The notes: generated by a model not told the origin, from the sequence alone. DNA of 64,000 nucleotides from Fragum whitleyi (GCA_948146395.1 OX411549.1:26786655-26850654), one strand, 5' to 3'. Numbered from the stretch's first letter, positions 12,005-24,189 are shown. Translations and numbers: made by a program.

Positions 12005-12548
12005 CAGATGCTTGCAAGATATATAATCTCAAGAAAGCAAAGTACATCGTTCTTCAAAGCAGACAGCCTTTAATTCCTGTTTTTCCGCCATTCATTACAA
12101 CCTCCAGGAGTCACGACATAACATCCGTCATCTATAAAAACATGAAATTAAAGAAATATTGCGTTAGACATTTTGTGAGAAATTTTGATAATCCATTTTG
12201 ACAAGAAAATTGAAAATGGAATAATCAGTCACGGTTTTTTTTTTTGTTTGTTTTTATGTTTTTTATTTTAGTTTTATAAATATGACCCGTAACGCAAACT
12301 TGGCCTTTTTTTAAATACTTAAAATAAATATTTTGAAGAATTAAAGATTGGTTCAAAGATAGATAGTCAAATGAAGCTCGAGTTACATATTTTTTTTCAC
12401 GGAAAGCGGTTTGATCATTCTAGAAACAGAAAATTAGCCAAATGCGAAAAGTTTCCACAATAATCAGCCTGTGCGATCCGTACTGTAATTATGATCGACA
12501 CATTGCGCAGTACCTTCCTGACCCCCTCCGTCCGGACAGGGTCTAAAG

Positions 12549-12989
12549 TACATTTAATTACATCGTGAAATTGACATTCACCTCATTCAAAACCATTCTA
12601 AATCGCTCACTCAGCGCTCCATTCACTCATTCCAAACACTCAAATAAACCATTCAAAAACGCTCAAACCCATTGAAAAATATAGAATCAACAACGTCACT
12701 CAAAATAAATTTTGATAGAGAAAAATAGTGATTTCAGTGACATAATTCAAATTCTTAGCGTCTCATAGGTTCTCGAAGAAATAGGAAGCTATAAATAGAA
12801 CTTAAACGCATATTTTGTTAAAGGGAGGTAATCAATATCGTTAATTTTGTTTATTCTGAACAAAATTTGCGATATAGGATTACCTCCCATTAAATTCACT
12901 CAAAACTCGCTCCACACACTCATTCAATTTCATTCCTAGATCATTCCAAAATCATTCACATTGTCAATTTCACGATGTTGTTAACTGTA
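12549..12989 (+). mobile_element. P1 palindromic MITE, full copy
   Basis: The left end is TACATTTAATTACATCGTG and the right end is CACGATGTTGTTAACTGTA. The left part is the CATTCAAAACCATTCTAAAT / GCTCACTCAGCGCTCC tract. The middle hairpin has arms GGGAGGTAAT and ATTACCTCCC. The right part has ACTCAAAACTCGCTCC. About 440 bp, bounded by TA on both sides, as expected of TA-duplicating elements. Confidence 0.85.
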
Positions 12990-13072
12990 TATACATGCTT
13001 TTTCATTTACGCCTAGTCCAGTTCTTTCATGTTCTTTATAGTAAATGGGATCCGACAGGCACAAAAAAATAA

Positions 13073-13187
13073 AGTAACATCGTGAAATTGATATCAAGAT
13101 TGATTTTGGAATGATTTCTGAATGATATTGAATGGGTTAGGATGAGCGTGTTTTGAATGAAGTTAAGGGGAGGTAATACATTATTAC
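13073..13187 (-). mobile_element. P1 half copy
   Basis: The end GTAACATCGTGAAATTGA is followed by a GATTTTGGAATGATT tract and breaks off after GGGGAGGTAATACATTA. Only the outer half to the central hairpin arm remains. It lies just 84 bp beyond the preceding full copy. Confidence 0.7.
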
Positions 13188-14091
13188 AAGACCTTCACCG
13201 GGTCCAATCGCTTTTTCGATAATCAATTTTGAGGGGCTCTTCTATTGTCCTTTTTCGTGTAACACGTATCGAATCATTGTCAACTGTCTATTTGCTTCCG
13301 AGCAATCCAAGAAAATATGTCAATTACAGTATTGTTTTAATCAATAATTCCATTCAAAAGCAATTAACTTTTGAAGAGACTCATTCACTTCATCTTTTCA
13401 AAGATAATTAATACAGACACTTTATGGCCAATTACTCGCTAACAACAGTTCAAAGTACATTTGCCAAGGTCGCCGTGCGATATCGCACCCTGTGTTATTT
13501 CCGACATAGTACAATGTAATTTTCCACGGAATATGCATTTACAAAACCTTGCACGGCTATCGCATGCTCTCCGTTTTAGGAACCATGAGACCAGGCAGTT
13601 ATATCTCGTTCACACCTTACCGCAACCATGAGGTCTGCGTACTGTGACAACGTGGGGACCGTAGGATAATGTGTTTGAATTTCAAAATACAACTTTTCTG
13701 GGAAACGAAATCGTTGTTCTGATATACCCATTAAATCATTATATGATTACTTTGACTTCGTAGGCTGCCGCACAAATACCGTCATACTCTGGGGTTATGA
13801 TTCACGGGCTCCTTAACAAAAGTGCATATTTCATCGTCAAGTTGGTTCGCGCGTCTTATTTTTTACGCACTGCAGAAAACTCTTGGATAGTATTTATGTA
13901 TAATCATTCACTAGGTTTATTGTTTTGTGCTATTAAAATGCAAGACGGTTAACTGAGCAAAAAGGAAAAACATACATATTTACTTTTCTTGGTTTCTGAT
14001 TATATCATTTAAGTGTATGCTCTACGAAAAAGGAAACGTCCGCAAGTATACGTTTTTATACGCCATCATTAAATTTCAGTGTGTATGAATT
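13188..14091. other. No feature seen
   Basis: This is AT-rich DNA with one frame of 60 codons and no domain. No inverted repeat or known SINE body was recognised here. Confidence 0.4.
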
Positions 14092-14356
14092 TCCGTTTAT
14101 TTAAACGTCGCTTTCGTAGCACATGCCATATAGGCAACGTTAGTTGTAACGGGGGATAGTGCAAGGATACATGACGAAACTACTGCTGGGATCCGTCATG
14201 GTTCTTTAACGTACTCGATGAAAATCACCGTCTCACGGGACCTCGGTTAAACGTCTCAATCGAAGGACAACTACATCTAAATTATTAGTGTGCCAGCCCG
14301 AGAATCGACTATGGTTTTGAAGTCCGGTGCTCTATCGACTGAGCTAATCGGACTGA
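14092..14356 (-). mobile_element. SINE-2 copy, minus strand
   Basis: On the minus strand a tRNA-like head (GATTAGCTCAGT.GATAGAGC-type A box, B-box-like GATTCTCGGGCTGG) leads into a body with GAGACGTTTAACCGAGGTCC, TGAGACGGTG and GAACCATGACGGATCCCAGC. The same order occurs at 38208-38504 and 38508-38807. The GAGACGTTAA..CGAGG block resembles conserved central domains of animal SINE superfamilies, from memory only. Confidence 0.75.
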
Positions 14357-14563
14357 ATTAATTTCAGCTTGATTTTGGAAACGATCACAAACGGATATCT
14401 TTTTTAATAAAATTCCTTTGCTTTAGCAACGCATTCGTGGAAAGTGTGTTCCCTAAAGTTACCGACCTCGTGCAGATAAGTTTGTTGAAAATTTCAGTTA
14501 TCTTTTAAGTCAAGTAATAAACATCGTCCGTTAAGATACATAAACATAGAAGCGTATAGATAT

Positions 14564-14722
14564 AATTAAAGGGGGAATAAGATGCTGCTTATTTCGTCAA
14601 AATGGATGAAATTAGCGATAAAATAGTATTCTCCCATTAATTCATTTAAAGAAATACCCCCACTCATTAAATTTCATTTCAAAATCATTCACCTTATCAA
14701 TTTGATTATGTTGTTTTAAGCA
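14564..14722 (+). mobile_element. P1 right-half copy, diverged
   Basis: A weak central hairpin (GGGGGAATAAGAT...TAGTATTCTCCC) is followed by CATTTCAAAATCATTCACCT and a degraded end TCAATTTGATTATGTTGTTT. The left half is missing. Confidence 0.6.
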
Positions 14723-15101
14723 TAAAACGTTATCACCCAAACTTTGGTCTGCTCACACAAGTCGGTAAAAGGGTGCGTTGATTTTTGTTACAAACGCCGA
14801 AAAAGTATCCGACATTTGATCCAGAGTTTAAAAGCTTTTGATCCACTAAATTTGCTTGAAATACTATTTCTAAAGATAATTCAATTGAATTTCAATGACA
14901 AATGCAACTGATAATGCGTTTCAGTCTTGTCTCACTACATTGCAAACCAAATTTTTAAGTGTTAAACTTCGAGGAATGATTTTCTATAACTCACATAGCC
15001 TACTAATGCTAAACAAGTAACTTCTTCATGATGGTTCTTAAAGAGTTTGAAAATGGTGTTCTATGGGGCAAAATTTTTATTCTTTATTTGACCAACCTAT
15101 C

Positions 15102-15312
15102 CCAGAAATATTATACATTATTCAAAATACGTTGTTCATCGAATACTCACCAATTGGTCGCAGTCAAATTTCCCAATGTGTCCCACATTTTAAATTTCCC
15201 AATGTGTGCCACATTTTATATATAAAATGTGGCACACATTGGGAAAATTTGACTTCGACCAATTGGAGAGTATTTGATAAACAACGTTATTTTGAATGTA
15301 TAATATTTCTAT
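15102..15312. repeat. Foldback with a duplicated segment in one arm
   Basis: The left arm (AGAAATATTATACATT...CACCAATTGGTCG...TTTCCCAATGTGT) pairs with the right arm (TAAAATGTGGCACACATTGG...CGACCAATTGG...ATGTATAATATTTCT). The left arm contains CCACATTTTA and TTTCCCAATGTGT twice, the right arm once, so one arm gained a duplication of about 32 bp. The 65-83 codon frames across it are by-products. Confidence 0.85.
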
Positions 15313-15669
15313 GATGATATCCTTTAAAGTGTTCAGGAAATATGGGGCGGACGCGAAAGAGTGACATCGACGTTAACGCCGATGACGACGATTGACAAAC
15401 AGATACAGAAAATTAGTATCAGGATATTGGCCTTTCTATAAATACCTGCTACAAAGATGTTTCAGATGTGAATATGCATTACATTGTACTATTTTTAAAT
15501 AGAAATTAACTTGTGACATATGTGATTTCATGTCACATCAAAAACCGGCATCGATCATATTTGTCACAAAGTATGTTACATTTATGTATGATTATGCCTG
15601 ATTTCCGAGTCGTATATGTAATACATGTTACATTTGTGATCATATATATAACAGGCGTTACAATGTACA

Positions 15670-15921
15670 TATATGAGCCTGTGCGTGAGATTTCCAACAA
15701 TTTCAAAAATGCGCAAAGCAAAGACTCTGACCAGCCTGTGCATATTCACAGTCTGACCAGAGTCTTAACTATGCATTCAGTAAATGTATAATGTCTCAAA
15801 GTAGCTGTAGACCATCATGCAACTTTATATATACAGTACGTGGCTGTCTACGCTACTCAATGTTACCCCCCCCCCCTGAACATTTCAAATTGGTTGATAT
15901 GACACGAACAGGCTCATATGA
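15670..15921. mobile_element. P3 MITE, copy 1 (TATATGAGCC termini)
   Basis: The left end is TATATGAGCCTGTGCGTGAG followed by TTTCCAACAATTTCA. The right end has the inverted form with GACACGAACAGGCTCATAT. Inside is an imperfect hairpin around GACTCTGACCAGCCTGTGCA and CAGTCTGACCAGAGTCTTAA. A C-run (about 15865-15875) interrupts the right side. The family is shared with 35323-35550. Confidence 0.8.
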
Positions 15922-16105
15922 TTTGTTACAAATATGATGCAACAAAGCTATGTGAACAATTGTTGCCTCACGAGGCGCTGTTATCAATGGGACAAAAGGC
16001 TATGAGTAGCATCAACCTCATCTCGTACCATTGGTCATACGGATGACCAAAATTGGTAAAAGGATAAATTTTAGCTCATGCCTTGAAGCGATATAATTAA
16101 TTCAA

Positions 16106-16510
16106 TACAGTGAACAACATCGTGAAATTGACAAGGTGAATGATTTTGGAATGATTCGGGAATGGAATTGAATGAGTGTTTCGTGCGATTTTTGAGTGAA
16201 ATTAATGGGAGGTAATCCAATACCGCAAATTTTGTTAATGATGAACAAAATTAGCGAAATTGATTACCTCCCTTTAATACAATATACATACAAGTTCTAT
16301 AGATAGCTTCAATTTGAATTATTTCAGTGAAATCGCGATTTTTCTTTATCCAAATTTGTTTTGAATGACGTTGTTTATTCCATATTTTTCAAAAGGTTTG
16401 AGCGTTTTTGAATGGTTCTGAGGGAGTGTTTGGAATGAATGAACGGAGCACTGATTGAGTGATTTAGAATGGTTTTGATTGAGGCGAATGTCACGATGTA
16501 ACTAACTGTA
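16106..16510 (-). mobile_element. P1 palindromic MITE, full copy, opposite orientation
   Basis: TACAGTGAACAACATCGTG at the left and CACGATGTAACTAACTGTA at the right. The central hairpin is GGGAGGTAATCCAATA and ATTGATTACCTCCC. The tract runs in the reverse direction to the copy at 12549, with GGAATGATT first and GAGCGTTTTTGAATGG later. Confidence 0.85.
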
Positions 16511-16570
16511 AACACTATGTGGAGTTTTCTTTAGGGGTAAAGCTGGATCCGCATATATGTTTCATTATTT

Positions 16571-17398
16571 ATATACTCAGTTCCAAAAGAAAGTGTGCAC
16601 TTTTAAAATTCGAATATCTCGAAACTTACTCAATGTACCGTCACATAATTTTACATGACAAATTTCGACACTATTGACCATCGATACTTTGAGAAATAAG
16701 GCACATGAAAGTCACTGATCTTCGGCAAAGGATCTTTGATTTTGAGTGAATTGCTTTTGTATCCTACAGTTTACTAATAACTACTTTGGAATCACAGTCA
16801 GTTCAATTCCTGTGACCTACCTTGTAATAAATTCAAATCTGAATGACAATTGTACACTTTAAAACAACGTAGGTTGACGTACAAAATTTGTGTGTGAGCG
16901 TAAATTAACCACATGCAACGAAATTTGCCCATTAAATTAAATTATCAGACACACTCCAAAAGAAATCGTATGTATCCGCTTGAGCTTCTTCTGTTACGTA
17001 TCAACTAATCTTGTATAATGCTATTGCACGTTGTATCTGACGTTATTGACCAATCAACGTAACGATTTCCAACGTTGGCGCAGGTGTGACGTCTGTACGT
17101 AAACTCAAACTTCTCTTTGGAAATGGTAGGGAGTTCATAGTGAAACTAGGAAATACCATATAAACAAATTTCTCTTTACCAGAAGAGAAAATCTATGGGG
17201 GCCAATCTCAACATCAGAAGTGATGAACAAGTGCCCACAATATATGCAACTTTTTTTAGAAATCGGATTTCATGCCACGTTTCTAGAGGGTCATGTCTTA
17301 AACATGAAACAGACTTTACAAGCAAGAGTTCCTCTAACTTTGCATAAAATAAAGAAAACAAAATAGTGAAACTGCGCACTTTCTTTTAAGTATATTAT
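16571..17398. mobile_element. Non-autonomous mariner-like element, about 830 bp
   Basis: The left end ATATACTCAGTTCCAAAAGA / AAGTGTGCACTTTT is matched in inverted form at the right, around TGCGCACTTTCTTTTAAGTA. Both ends are flanked by TA-rich DNA, so a TA target duplication is possible. The interior has no transposase frame; the longest is 67 codons. Assignment to Tc1/mariner rests only on the terminal repeat style and the TA flanks. Confidence 0.6.
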
Positions 17399-18639
17399 AA
17401 TGTAATGAAGCCTGAATTTACCTAACATCGCCTTTCTGATAACATAATTATTTTAGGAAGACTATTTTTAGAAACAATTTACATATTCATGATACCCAGA
17501 ATCCCCTTGTCTTGAATGGTTTCATAAAGTTTAAACAGAATAATTGTTGTAGAATGATAGAATTACACGTGAATGTTAGTGTCATATATTTTCAAAGTTA
17601 TCTAGTCCCGGCTGTGAAAAATTATCATGACTCTGTAAAGCCTCAAATTATTATCTACGTATACACAGTCGTATAATCTACAAGATTCGAAACATGTGTC
17701 TACACAGTTTCGAAAAAAAACGTATCAACAATGGTTCAAAATCTACTGAAAACCGTTGAATCTCCACTATACCAATGAAAAAACGGCCTGTTCCTACACA
17801 GAACCGTTGTCCAAAACCTAAAAGTATCACTTTCCACAATGCTTTTCAGAGTTGTAAAAATTTGGGATGGTTTGTGGGGGCTTTGGTTTAAGATAGGTCG
17901 TGGTACATTGGCAGTTTATTATTAATGAATCAAATAGTCTCGAATTAATCTTGGGATCACAGCTTCAATTACGGTTTTCGCTGATCTCATAACTTTATCG
18001 GTTGCATTCAAGGTTTTTAGTTGGCATCACTAGAAAACAATGGAAAAATAAGAAAATCGGACAATTGATGTCGGTTACAATGTCTATAGTTAAACACCAT
18101 CATTGAATTTGCAAATGAAAATGTACTTACACTTTATTATTGTTTACGAACGCCATCTCGCATGCTTCTACACCGGACACCTTTTTACTACACTGTACCA
18201 GGTATACGACTGTGGTACATATTAGCCAAAGACGCATGGTATTCCCTTTTCAGATAGTTAATGGTGTTCCATCGTTCTCTTCAATGTTTGCTGATTCCAC
18301 TTTGTATACATATGCATGTAAGTTGGAGTATTGCTTTACTTGGTAATACATGGATTTAATCTGATGCTCTATTTCTTGATAAATATTTTAGACGGTCAAA
18401 TTACCCAGTTGGGATTAGCGCAACACTGTCTTAATTTTCTTAGATACTTCATAATTTCATAAGTTCATACTCTTCTATAAGATATGTTTAGTCGGAGCCC
18501 GCGTTGCCATGGTAGGAATTCAAACCGCACTACATATATCTGCTCCAGGATGAACACTTTACGCTTTTTCCAAGCGTGATAAAATGGAAAAGCAATACGC
18601 AAGCTTAAATGAAAAATATTTCCATCTTGCTCGAGCGAA
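17399..18639. other. AT-rich region without recognised genes
   Basis: Frames are up to 68 codons without domain signatures. No repeat family of this window was recognised here. Confidence 0.4.
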
Positions 18640-18800
18640 GCCGCCGTCATAGCGCGGTTGGTATCGCGTCGGACTGTCAATATAGAGGTCCCGGGTTCGA
18701 TCCCCGACGGCGGCACTCAAACTTTCCGACAATTTGTCTACCACCAATGGGTTGATAATCGTATACCTCTGTGGGATAGCAACTGACAGACTTGTAAATA
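18640..18800 (+). mobile_element. SINE-1 5' part with well-kept tRNA-like head
   Basis: The head at 18640-18714 has perfectly matched ends, GCCGCCG and CGGCGGC, an A-box-like ATAGCGCGGTTGGTATCGC and a good B box, GGTTCGATCCC. Three extra bases separate the acceptor arm from the D arm, and the anticodon stem does not pair, so it is not a functional tRNA. The SINE body (TTTCCGACAATTTGTCT, ATGGGTTGATAATCGTA) follows and is truncated after about 18790. Confidence 0.8.
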
Positions 18801-19349
18801 TGTAAAAAAAAAATTAGGAAATTTGTCTAAGCAAACTATCAATTCAGCATGATAAGGGTTTCAATTGTGTGATTCTAGGGAAACTTACCCCTTTTTAATG
18901 TTCGAACTCCCTTTAAAGAATGCCTGGCTCCGCCGCAGAATCACAAATGAATGGATATCAGACATGTCCCAAAACACAAGGTATAAATTCAATACCGCAG
19001 TTGAGGCGTTGGCATTTGTTGCTACAGAGACCCGCAACAGAGTGTTTTGTAATTGAACGAAATCTGATACAGTTTGTAAACGTATTAAAACGTTTTTGTT
19101 GAAAGGTTACTCTATCTACGTGTGTGGTTGAAGAAACTGTAAACAGGGGCAGGTTTAAATTACTTTTAATTGATCTGGAACTTTTGTGCAGTTGAATTTC
19201 GGGTGGGGTTTGGAAATTGGTGTAAGTAACATTTTTACTGGTAAATAATTTAAAATGTTCGTGTTAATCTGTCAAATAAAGCGTTTTTGATTGGTTGAAA
19301 CGTTGGCTTCATACTTCGATGAAAACAAGTTTGAGGACTCGGGTATCCT

Positions 19350-19510
19350 TAATAAATATCGCTAATTTCGTCCAATTGGACGCGCTTAGCGATATTGGAT
19401 GACCCCCCGAAAGTTTTATCCAAAACTCGCTCCAACGACTCATTCCATATCATTCGGAAATCATTCAAAAGTCATTTTATCTTGCCAATTTCAAGATGCT
19501 GTTAGCTGTA
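19350..19510 (+). mobile_element. P1 right-half copy
   Basis: The central hairpin is degraded (AATATCGCTAATTTCGTCCA...TAGCGATATTGGATGA). It is followed by AAAACTCGCTCCAACGACTC and the end CAATTTCAAGATGCTGTTAG then CTGTA. Confidence 0.7.
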
Positions 19511-19550
19511 CATAGATGTTAACAATGTAGTTCTTTTCGTGTACACATAC

Positions 19551-19740
19551 AGATAAGAACATCGAGAAAGCGATAAACTGAATGAGTTTGGAATGATATC
19601 GGAATGAAATTACGATTCATTAGTTTGTGATTTTTTAATGATATCAAAGGAATGCAATATAATAGCCGTTATTTCTTTCGGAATGAACGAAATTGGCGAT
19701 ATTCTATGACCATCCTCTACGCTCTGTTCAATTCATCGTT
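19551..19740 (-). mobile_element. P1 half copy, diverged
   Basis: AGAACATCGAGAAAGCGATA is followed by GAGTTTGGAATGATATCGGA and a decayed hairpin around GAACGAAATTGGCGATATTC. It points toward the preceding half copy, so the pair may be remains of two elements or one rearranged element. Confidence 0.55.
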
Positions 19741-20296
19741 AATATACACTGAAACGAACTTTTAAACGGCCACGTGTTTTTTTTTTTTTGTGTGTGTGTT
19801 TTTTTTCTTAAAAGTAATATTGCTTAAATATTTTCTTTAGTATCTGACTTGGGTAGAAGTCATAATCATTAAGAAAGAATGTCCAATTAAAATTGACCTG
19901 AAACAATGTGAGGAAAGCAGAGAATTTTACGGGAATTCAAGGGTAGCCCTGATTTCAAAATTATCATTGGTGGGTGGATAATTTTAACATTTTACACTTG
20001 TGAGAGAAACAAAAGAACCACAATGTTATTTTTCTTCAGTGATTTTGTAACTGAAACGCAAAAGCCATGGATGTTAGTCACTTATAGGATTAACTTCTGA
20101 GAATTTCTCTTAAACTCTTGTGACTTTTGTGATAGAGGGTTCTTGTATTTGTCTGTTTGCTACAGACACCAGGGACAAAAATGCGAATATAGTTTTCCTA
20201 ATGAATAAGCCAAAATGAAAGGCCTTTAATTAATATGAAAATAAAAGATACTTCATTGAATGACTACAAATATGTTAAAATGTGGCAAAAGCAGGG

Positions 20297-20590
20297 TAGC
20301 CGTTTAGAAGTTCGTTTCAGTGTAGCAAGTGGTAGCGCGTCCGACTATCAATCTAAAGGTCTCGGATTCAATCCCCGACGGCGGCACTCATTCTTTCCGA
20401 CTATTTGTCTCTTATCAATGGGTTGATAATCGTAGAGCTATGTGAGATAGCAGCTGGAGGCTAGGAAAGGATGTGATGGTTGTACCGGTGAGAGAAATAC
20501 CAGGAATCCATTGTTAGGTGCTCCAGTCGCCGCGATATTACTGAAAGAATGTTGAAAGTGGCGTAAAACTCAATTAAATCAATCAATCAG
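20297..20590 (+). mobile_element. SINE-1 copy, near full length
   Basis: The tRNA-like head is decayed (GTGGTAGCGCGTCCGACTAT, B box GGATTCAATCC, CGACGGCGGCAC). The body contains TTTCCGACTATTTGTCTC, ATGGGTTGATAATCGTAGAG, GAGAGAAATACCAGGAATCC, TTAGGTGCTCCAGTCGCCG and ATGTTGAAAGTGGCG. The 3' end is an (AATC)n tail. Confidence 0.85.
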
Positions 20591-20801
20591 TGTATATTTA
20601 CGTGTCATCACGGACCAATCAGGCGATTAAAAATCCACGCAAGGTATTAAAAGCTCTTAATTGCTTGATAGACTTGAAGATTCTGCGCGAGTGATTCGGA
20701 TTTGTCTTCGCATAATTAAGGAGCCATTTTAAAAGTTTTAAGTATATGCTAGAAATAATATTTTTGAAACGCTAACCGGGCAATTTAGAATTATGTTATC
20801 T

Positions 20802-21044
20802 GGGCCTGAGGTTATAAAACGTTTCTCAGGCTCAACTGAGAATTTTCTCAAATTTTATATCTAAATAAATGTATGAAAATAAAAGGAAATGTTAATAAGT
20901 TGTTATTTATAACAACTTATTAATGCTATCTTTTATGTTAATACATTAAAATGAGTATTAAAACAGAATTACGGCTTGAATCTTGAATCGAAATTTGAGA
21001 AATTTTTAATTGAGAGTGAGAAAACTGTTATTACATCGAGCCCG
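20802..21044. mobile_element. P2 foldback MITE, copy 2
   Basis: GGGCCTGAGGTTATAAAACG and CTCAGGCTCAACTGAGAA lie at the left. The right has a decayed inverted end (GAGAGTGAGAAAACTGTTAT, TCGAGCCC). The central hairpin AATAAGTTGTT / AACAACTTATTAA is identical in its stem to copy 1. Confidence 0.8.
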
Positions 21045-21750
21045 ATGAAAGTAAATTTCAATGTGTTATTACATTTAACAATATGTACGATATATACTGT
21101 AAATAGTGAAAATTAAAAGCAATTGGATGTTCTTTGGTGATAATAAATTCAAATGGACTTGAAATAAAAGAAAGATTACCCCTTTGGTTGAATTATACTT
21201 GCCTGTTTATATGTATGGATCAATGGGTTGTACATAACGTTGGTACTTTCTGCTTTAGATGGGAAGATCTATCAAAAGATTTTGGCAAATAATCAAATGT
21301 ACCCTATTTTTGTTAGTGGTTTCAGGTGTTAAAACAGTAAAAAACGTATTGACTATCGGTGTCAATTTCATATTAAAGACTCTGGGATTCCTTTCCGAAT
21401 CAGAAAAAAAAACATTTTAAGAATTTTTGCTTTAGAATCAACCAAGTATTGTGTGACGGATATCAGTTATTGGCCTATAGCTTTAGAACATTAAAATGAC
21501 ACAAACAGCAAACAGCCTATTGGTAACTAAGAATTAGAACACACGAAACTGTTCGAAAAAAATGTTTATTCGACAATATCTTTGGAAACGGTTTTCGAAC
21601 TTCTTCAAAATCCTGTCTTTCCACACTCGCATCCAATAAGAGCCCACATCACCAACCCCTGCCTAAATTTGAGTAAGTTTGGTTTCGCCATTCGTCTAGT
21701 GTCCTTTGTATTGGCCTCGACATAGGCGAACATATTGCCGTTATTTCAAC
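21045..21750. other. No feature seen
   Basis: AT-rich DNA with no open frame of note between the P2 and P1 elements. Confidence 0.4.
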
Positions 21751-22192
21751 TACAGTTAACAACATCGTGAAATTGACAAGTTGAATGATTTTGGAATGGT
21801 TTTGTTATAAAATCGAATGAGTTTGTGGAGTGAGTTTTGAGTGAATTTAATGGGAGGTTATTCCATATCGCAAATTTTGTTCAGGATGAACAAAAATAGC
21901 GATATTATTTACCTCCCTTTAAAAAAACTTGTATATATGTTCAATAAATAACTTCCTATTTCTTCAAGATCTAATCAAACGCTTACAATTTTAATTAATT
22001 AAGTGAAATCCCGATTTTATCCCAGCTATTTTTATTTTGAATGAAGTTGTTGTTATATTTTTTTCAGTGAGTTTGGGGCGTTTTTGAATGGTTTGAGTGA
22101 GTGTTTGGAATGAATGAATGCGGCGCTGAGTGAGCGATTTAGAATGGTTTTGATTGAGATGAATGTCAATTTCACGATGTAACTAGCTGTAA
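21751..22192 (-). mobile_element. P1 palindromic MITE, full copy with intact ends
   Basis: The left end is TACAGTTAACAACATCGTG and the right end is CACGATGTAACTAGCTGTA, with a TA-type flank. The central hairpin is GGGAGGTTATTCCATATCGC and ATTTACCTCCC. It has the same orientation as the copy at 16106. Confidence 0.88.
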
Positions 22193-23012
22193 TACTACTA
22201 TTGGTGTTTTGTGTCAAATTGGAAAATAACTCTTTATTGAAAGTTCAAAAAAACCTTAGACATCATTTTATTTCTGTATGAATACAAGTGTCCTATTGCG
22301 ACGCTTCTTTTGTGGTTCAGTATATCATACATCAATTCATTAAATCATATCTTTCTTTGCTGTTTTGTATCTAATTTTTTTTTCAAGTTTGAATAAAATA
22401 ATCTGATAAGGCGGCGTAGATTTAGTGAAGAAAATTCATAATCTCACATGGGATTAGAAATACTGGAATACATTTCAGTTTATAGACAACCCGTCGACGA
22501 GAGGATTTTGTTTTGGAGGAAAAAGCTTTATTCCATACTCAAATATCAATTTGTCCTTTCTTTGTTTAAAACTGGTAGATAAAGATCTATAAAAAATATG
22601 GGTACGGGAATTAAGAAGAACATTCCGTTATTGCTAAAGTCCATTTTTCTCTTAGAATCGAGAAATCGAAAATGGCCAACATGTCGCTTTTGGTTCTTTG
22701 TAGAAAATGGCATTCAAAGGTGTAATCTGAAGATATGCGCCGGTACAATGTAAATGTACTAATTATAATCTTTCCTCGCAGTAAATATATTTTAGAAAAT
22801 AGGTGTCAAGACTTATTAGACGAATTGGATTAACTAAAACAAGTTCGCTATTACGTGTTATGAATGAAAAAATCGCTAGCTTTCTTCATTTCGTCTGCTC
22901 CACCTCACAATGTTAATTTTCTCTCGGTGGTACCCTCTTACATCCTTCCAAATGTGCGGCTTTTCTCAGAAAATATTTTTTCTGGTCGCTGATTGAAGCT
23001 TCATATCAAACT
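22193..23012. other. No feature seen
   Basis: AT-rich sequence without repeats shared elsewhere in the window and without open frames of interest. Confidence 0.4.
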
Positions 23013-23145
23013 GCCCTGCGTTCAGGATGACAAAACGGTGTAAACTATTTGCAAATTATACCCCGCTTTGCATGTGCACTTGTGTGCAAAGTGGAATATA
23101 ATTTGCTAACAGTTCTCTCCGTTTTACCATCCTGAACAAAGGGCT
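23013..23145. repeat. Small palindromic element (GCCCTGCGTTCAGGATG), copy 1
   Basis: GCCCTGCGTTCAGGATGACA / AAACGGTGTAAACTATTTGC at the left is mirrored at the right by GCAAAGTGGAATATAATTTG ... CGTTTTACCATCCTGAAC then AAAGGGC. It is a near full-length foldback of about 130 bp. Confidence 0.85.
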
Positions 23146-23343
23146 GATTTCCTAGGTGAATTCGCAATCGCATCTCGACGAATTCCTGTTGAAGATACTA
23201 AAAAATACCATTACTGGTATCACCTTTCCAACGCAGGAGGTCGATTCTGAGTTCGTTTCTGTGTACAATAACTATATATAGATAAAGTTGTAGCTACCTA
23301 ATTTTGGACAGTCAACGGCTGCTTCAAACGTATTTTCGATGTT

Positions 23344-23499
23344 GTCCTGCGTTCAGGATGATAAAACGGTGTAAACCGTTTGCAAGTTATATCCTATCTA
23401 GCCTTGCGTGCAAAGCGGGGTATAATTTACAAACAGTTTTCACCGGTTTTTGTTTGTTTGTTTGTTTTTTTGTTTGTTTTGTCATCCTGAACGCAGGGC
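23344..23499. repeat. Small palindromic element, copy 2, with TTTG expansion
   Basis: The same foldback as 23013-23145 (TCCTGCGTTCAGGATGATAA ... GTCATCCTGAACGCAGGGC). One arm carries a (TTTG)n expansion near 23450-23482. A further half arm (CAACCTGAACACAGGGCAAA) lies near 23910-23932. Confidence 0.85.
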
Positions 23500-23590
23500 T
23501 GATCTGATCAAGTGACCTGAACATGCTATGTTATATTTCCTCGTTGTTTGCATTTTACGCGGAATGGTTATTCTATCACATTTAACTAAA

Positions 23591-23851
23591 GGTGTATTTT
23601 CAAAACAGGCGTTGAGTCCAAAACCATAGGTATATCGTGTATATTTAAAAAGCATAATGATAGGAATTGAACGTGATCCCTCCTTTTCTACTTTGAAAGT
23701 ATATGAATGAGTAAACCTTACGATCTTAGACAAGCAATGCTTTTTCATTTATAATTTAAATTTTATCTTTTTTGGTATTGTTGAAACCTTTTTTATCTAT
23801 TTTGAAAGAATAGCGAGGGAATTTAACCGTTAAAAGTAGATTCCACGGCTC
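23591..23851 (-). repeat. Dispersed repeat, copy 2 (inverted partner at 8580-8854)
   Basis: From GGTGTATTTTCAAAACAGGC to AAAAGTAGATTCCACGGC it is the reverse complement of 8580-8854 with scattered differences. Confidence 0.75.
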
Positions 23852-24189
23852 ACCGCGCAAAATCTACCTATAACTCCTTTTTGCTCGAGACCAGCCGTCA
23901 TTCTCTGTTTGTCAACCTGAACACAGGGCAAATTTCCGAAATGATAAAGACCAGTTAATATACCTTTATATCGTTTAGTTTTATTTGATTTTTATTAGCA
24001 GAGCAGACTTGCGGAATAAACCTATAATTGTCTGGTTTTGATCTAAAACACGTGTTATTTTAATTCATAACTTTCATATGAAGACCTTTCTTGTAATATG
24101 GTAAATTTGAATTGCTAGAGGATCTTCCTTGCGTTCAAAATGTTCGCGAAAGATGAAGAAACTTAACCCCAATTTGCACGTTTACGCAC

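Noticed and set aside
18640..18714. tRNA gene with matching GCCGCCG/CGGCGGC ends and good A and B boxes
   Set aside because: Three extra bases before the D arm, an unpaired anticodon stem, a SINE body downstream and several sister copies show that it is a SINE head.
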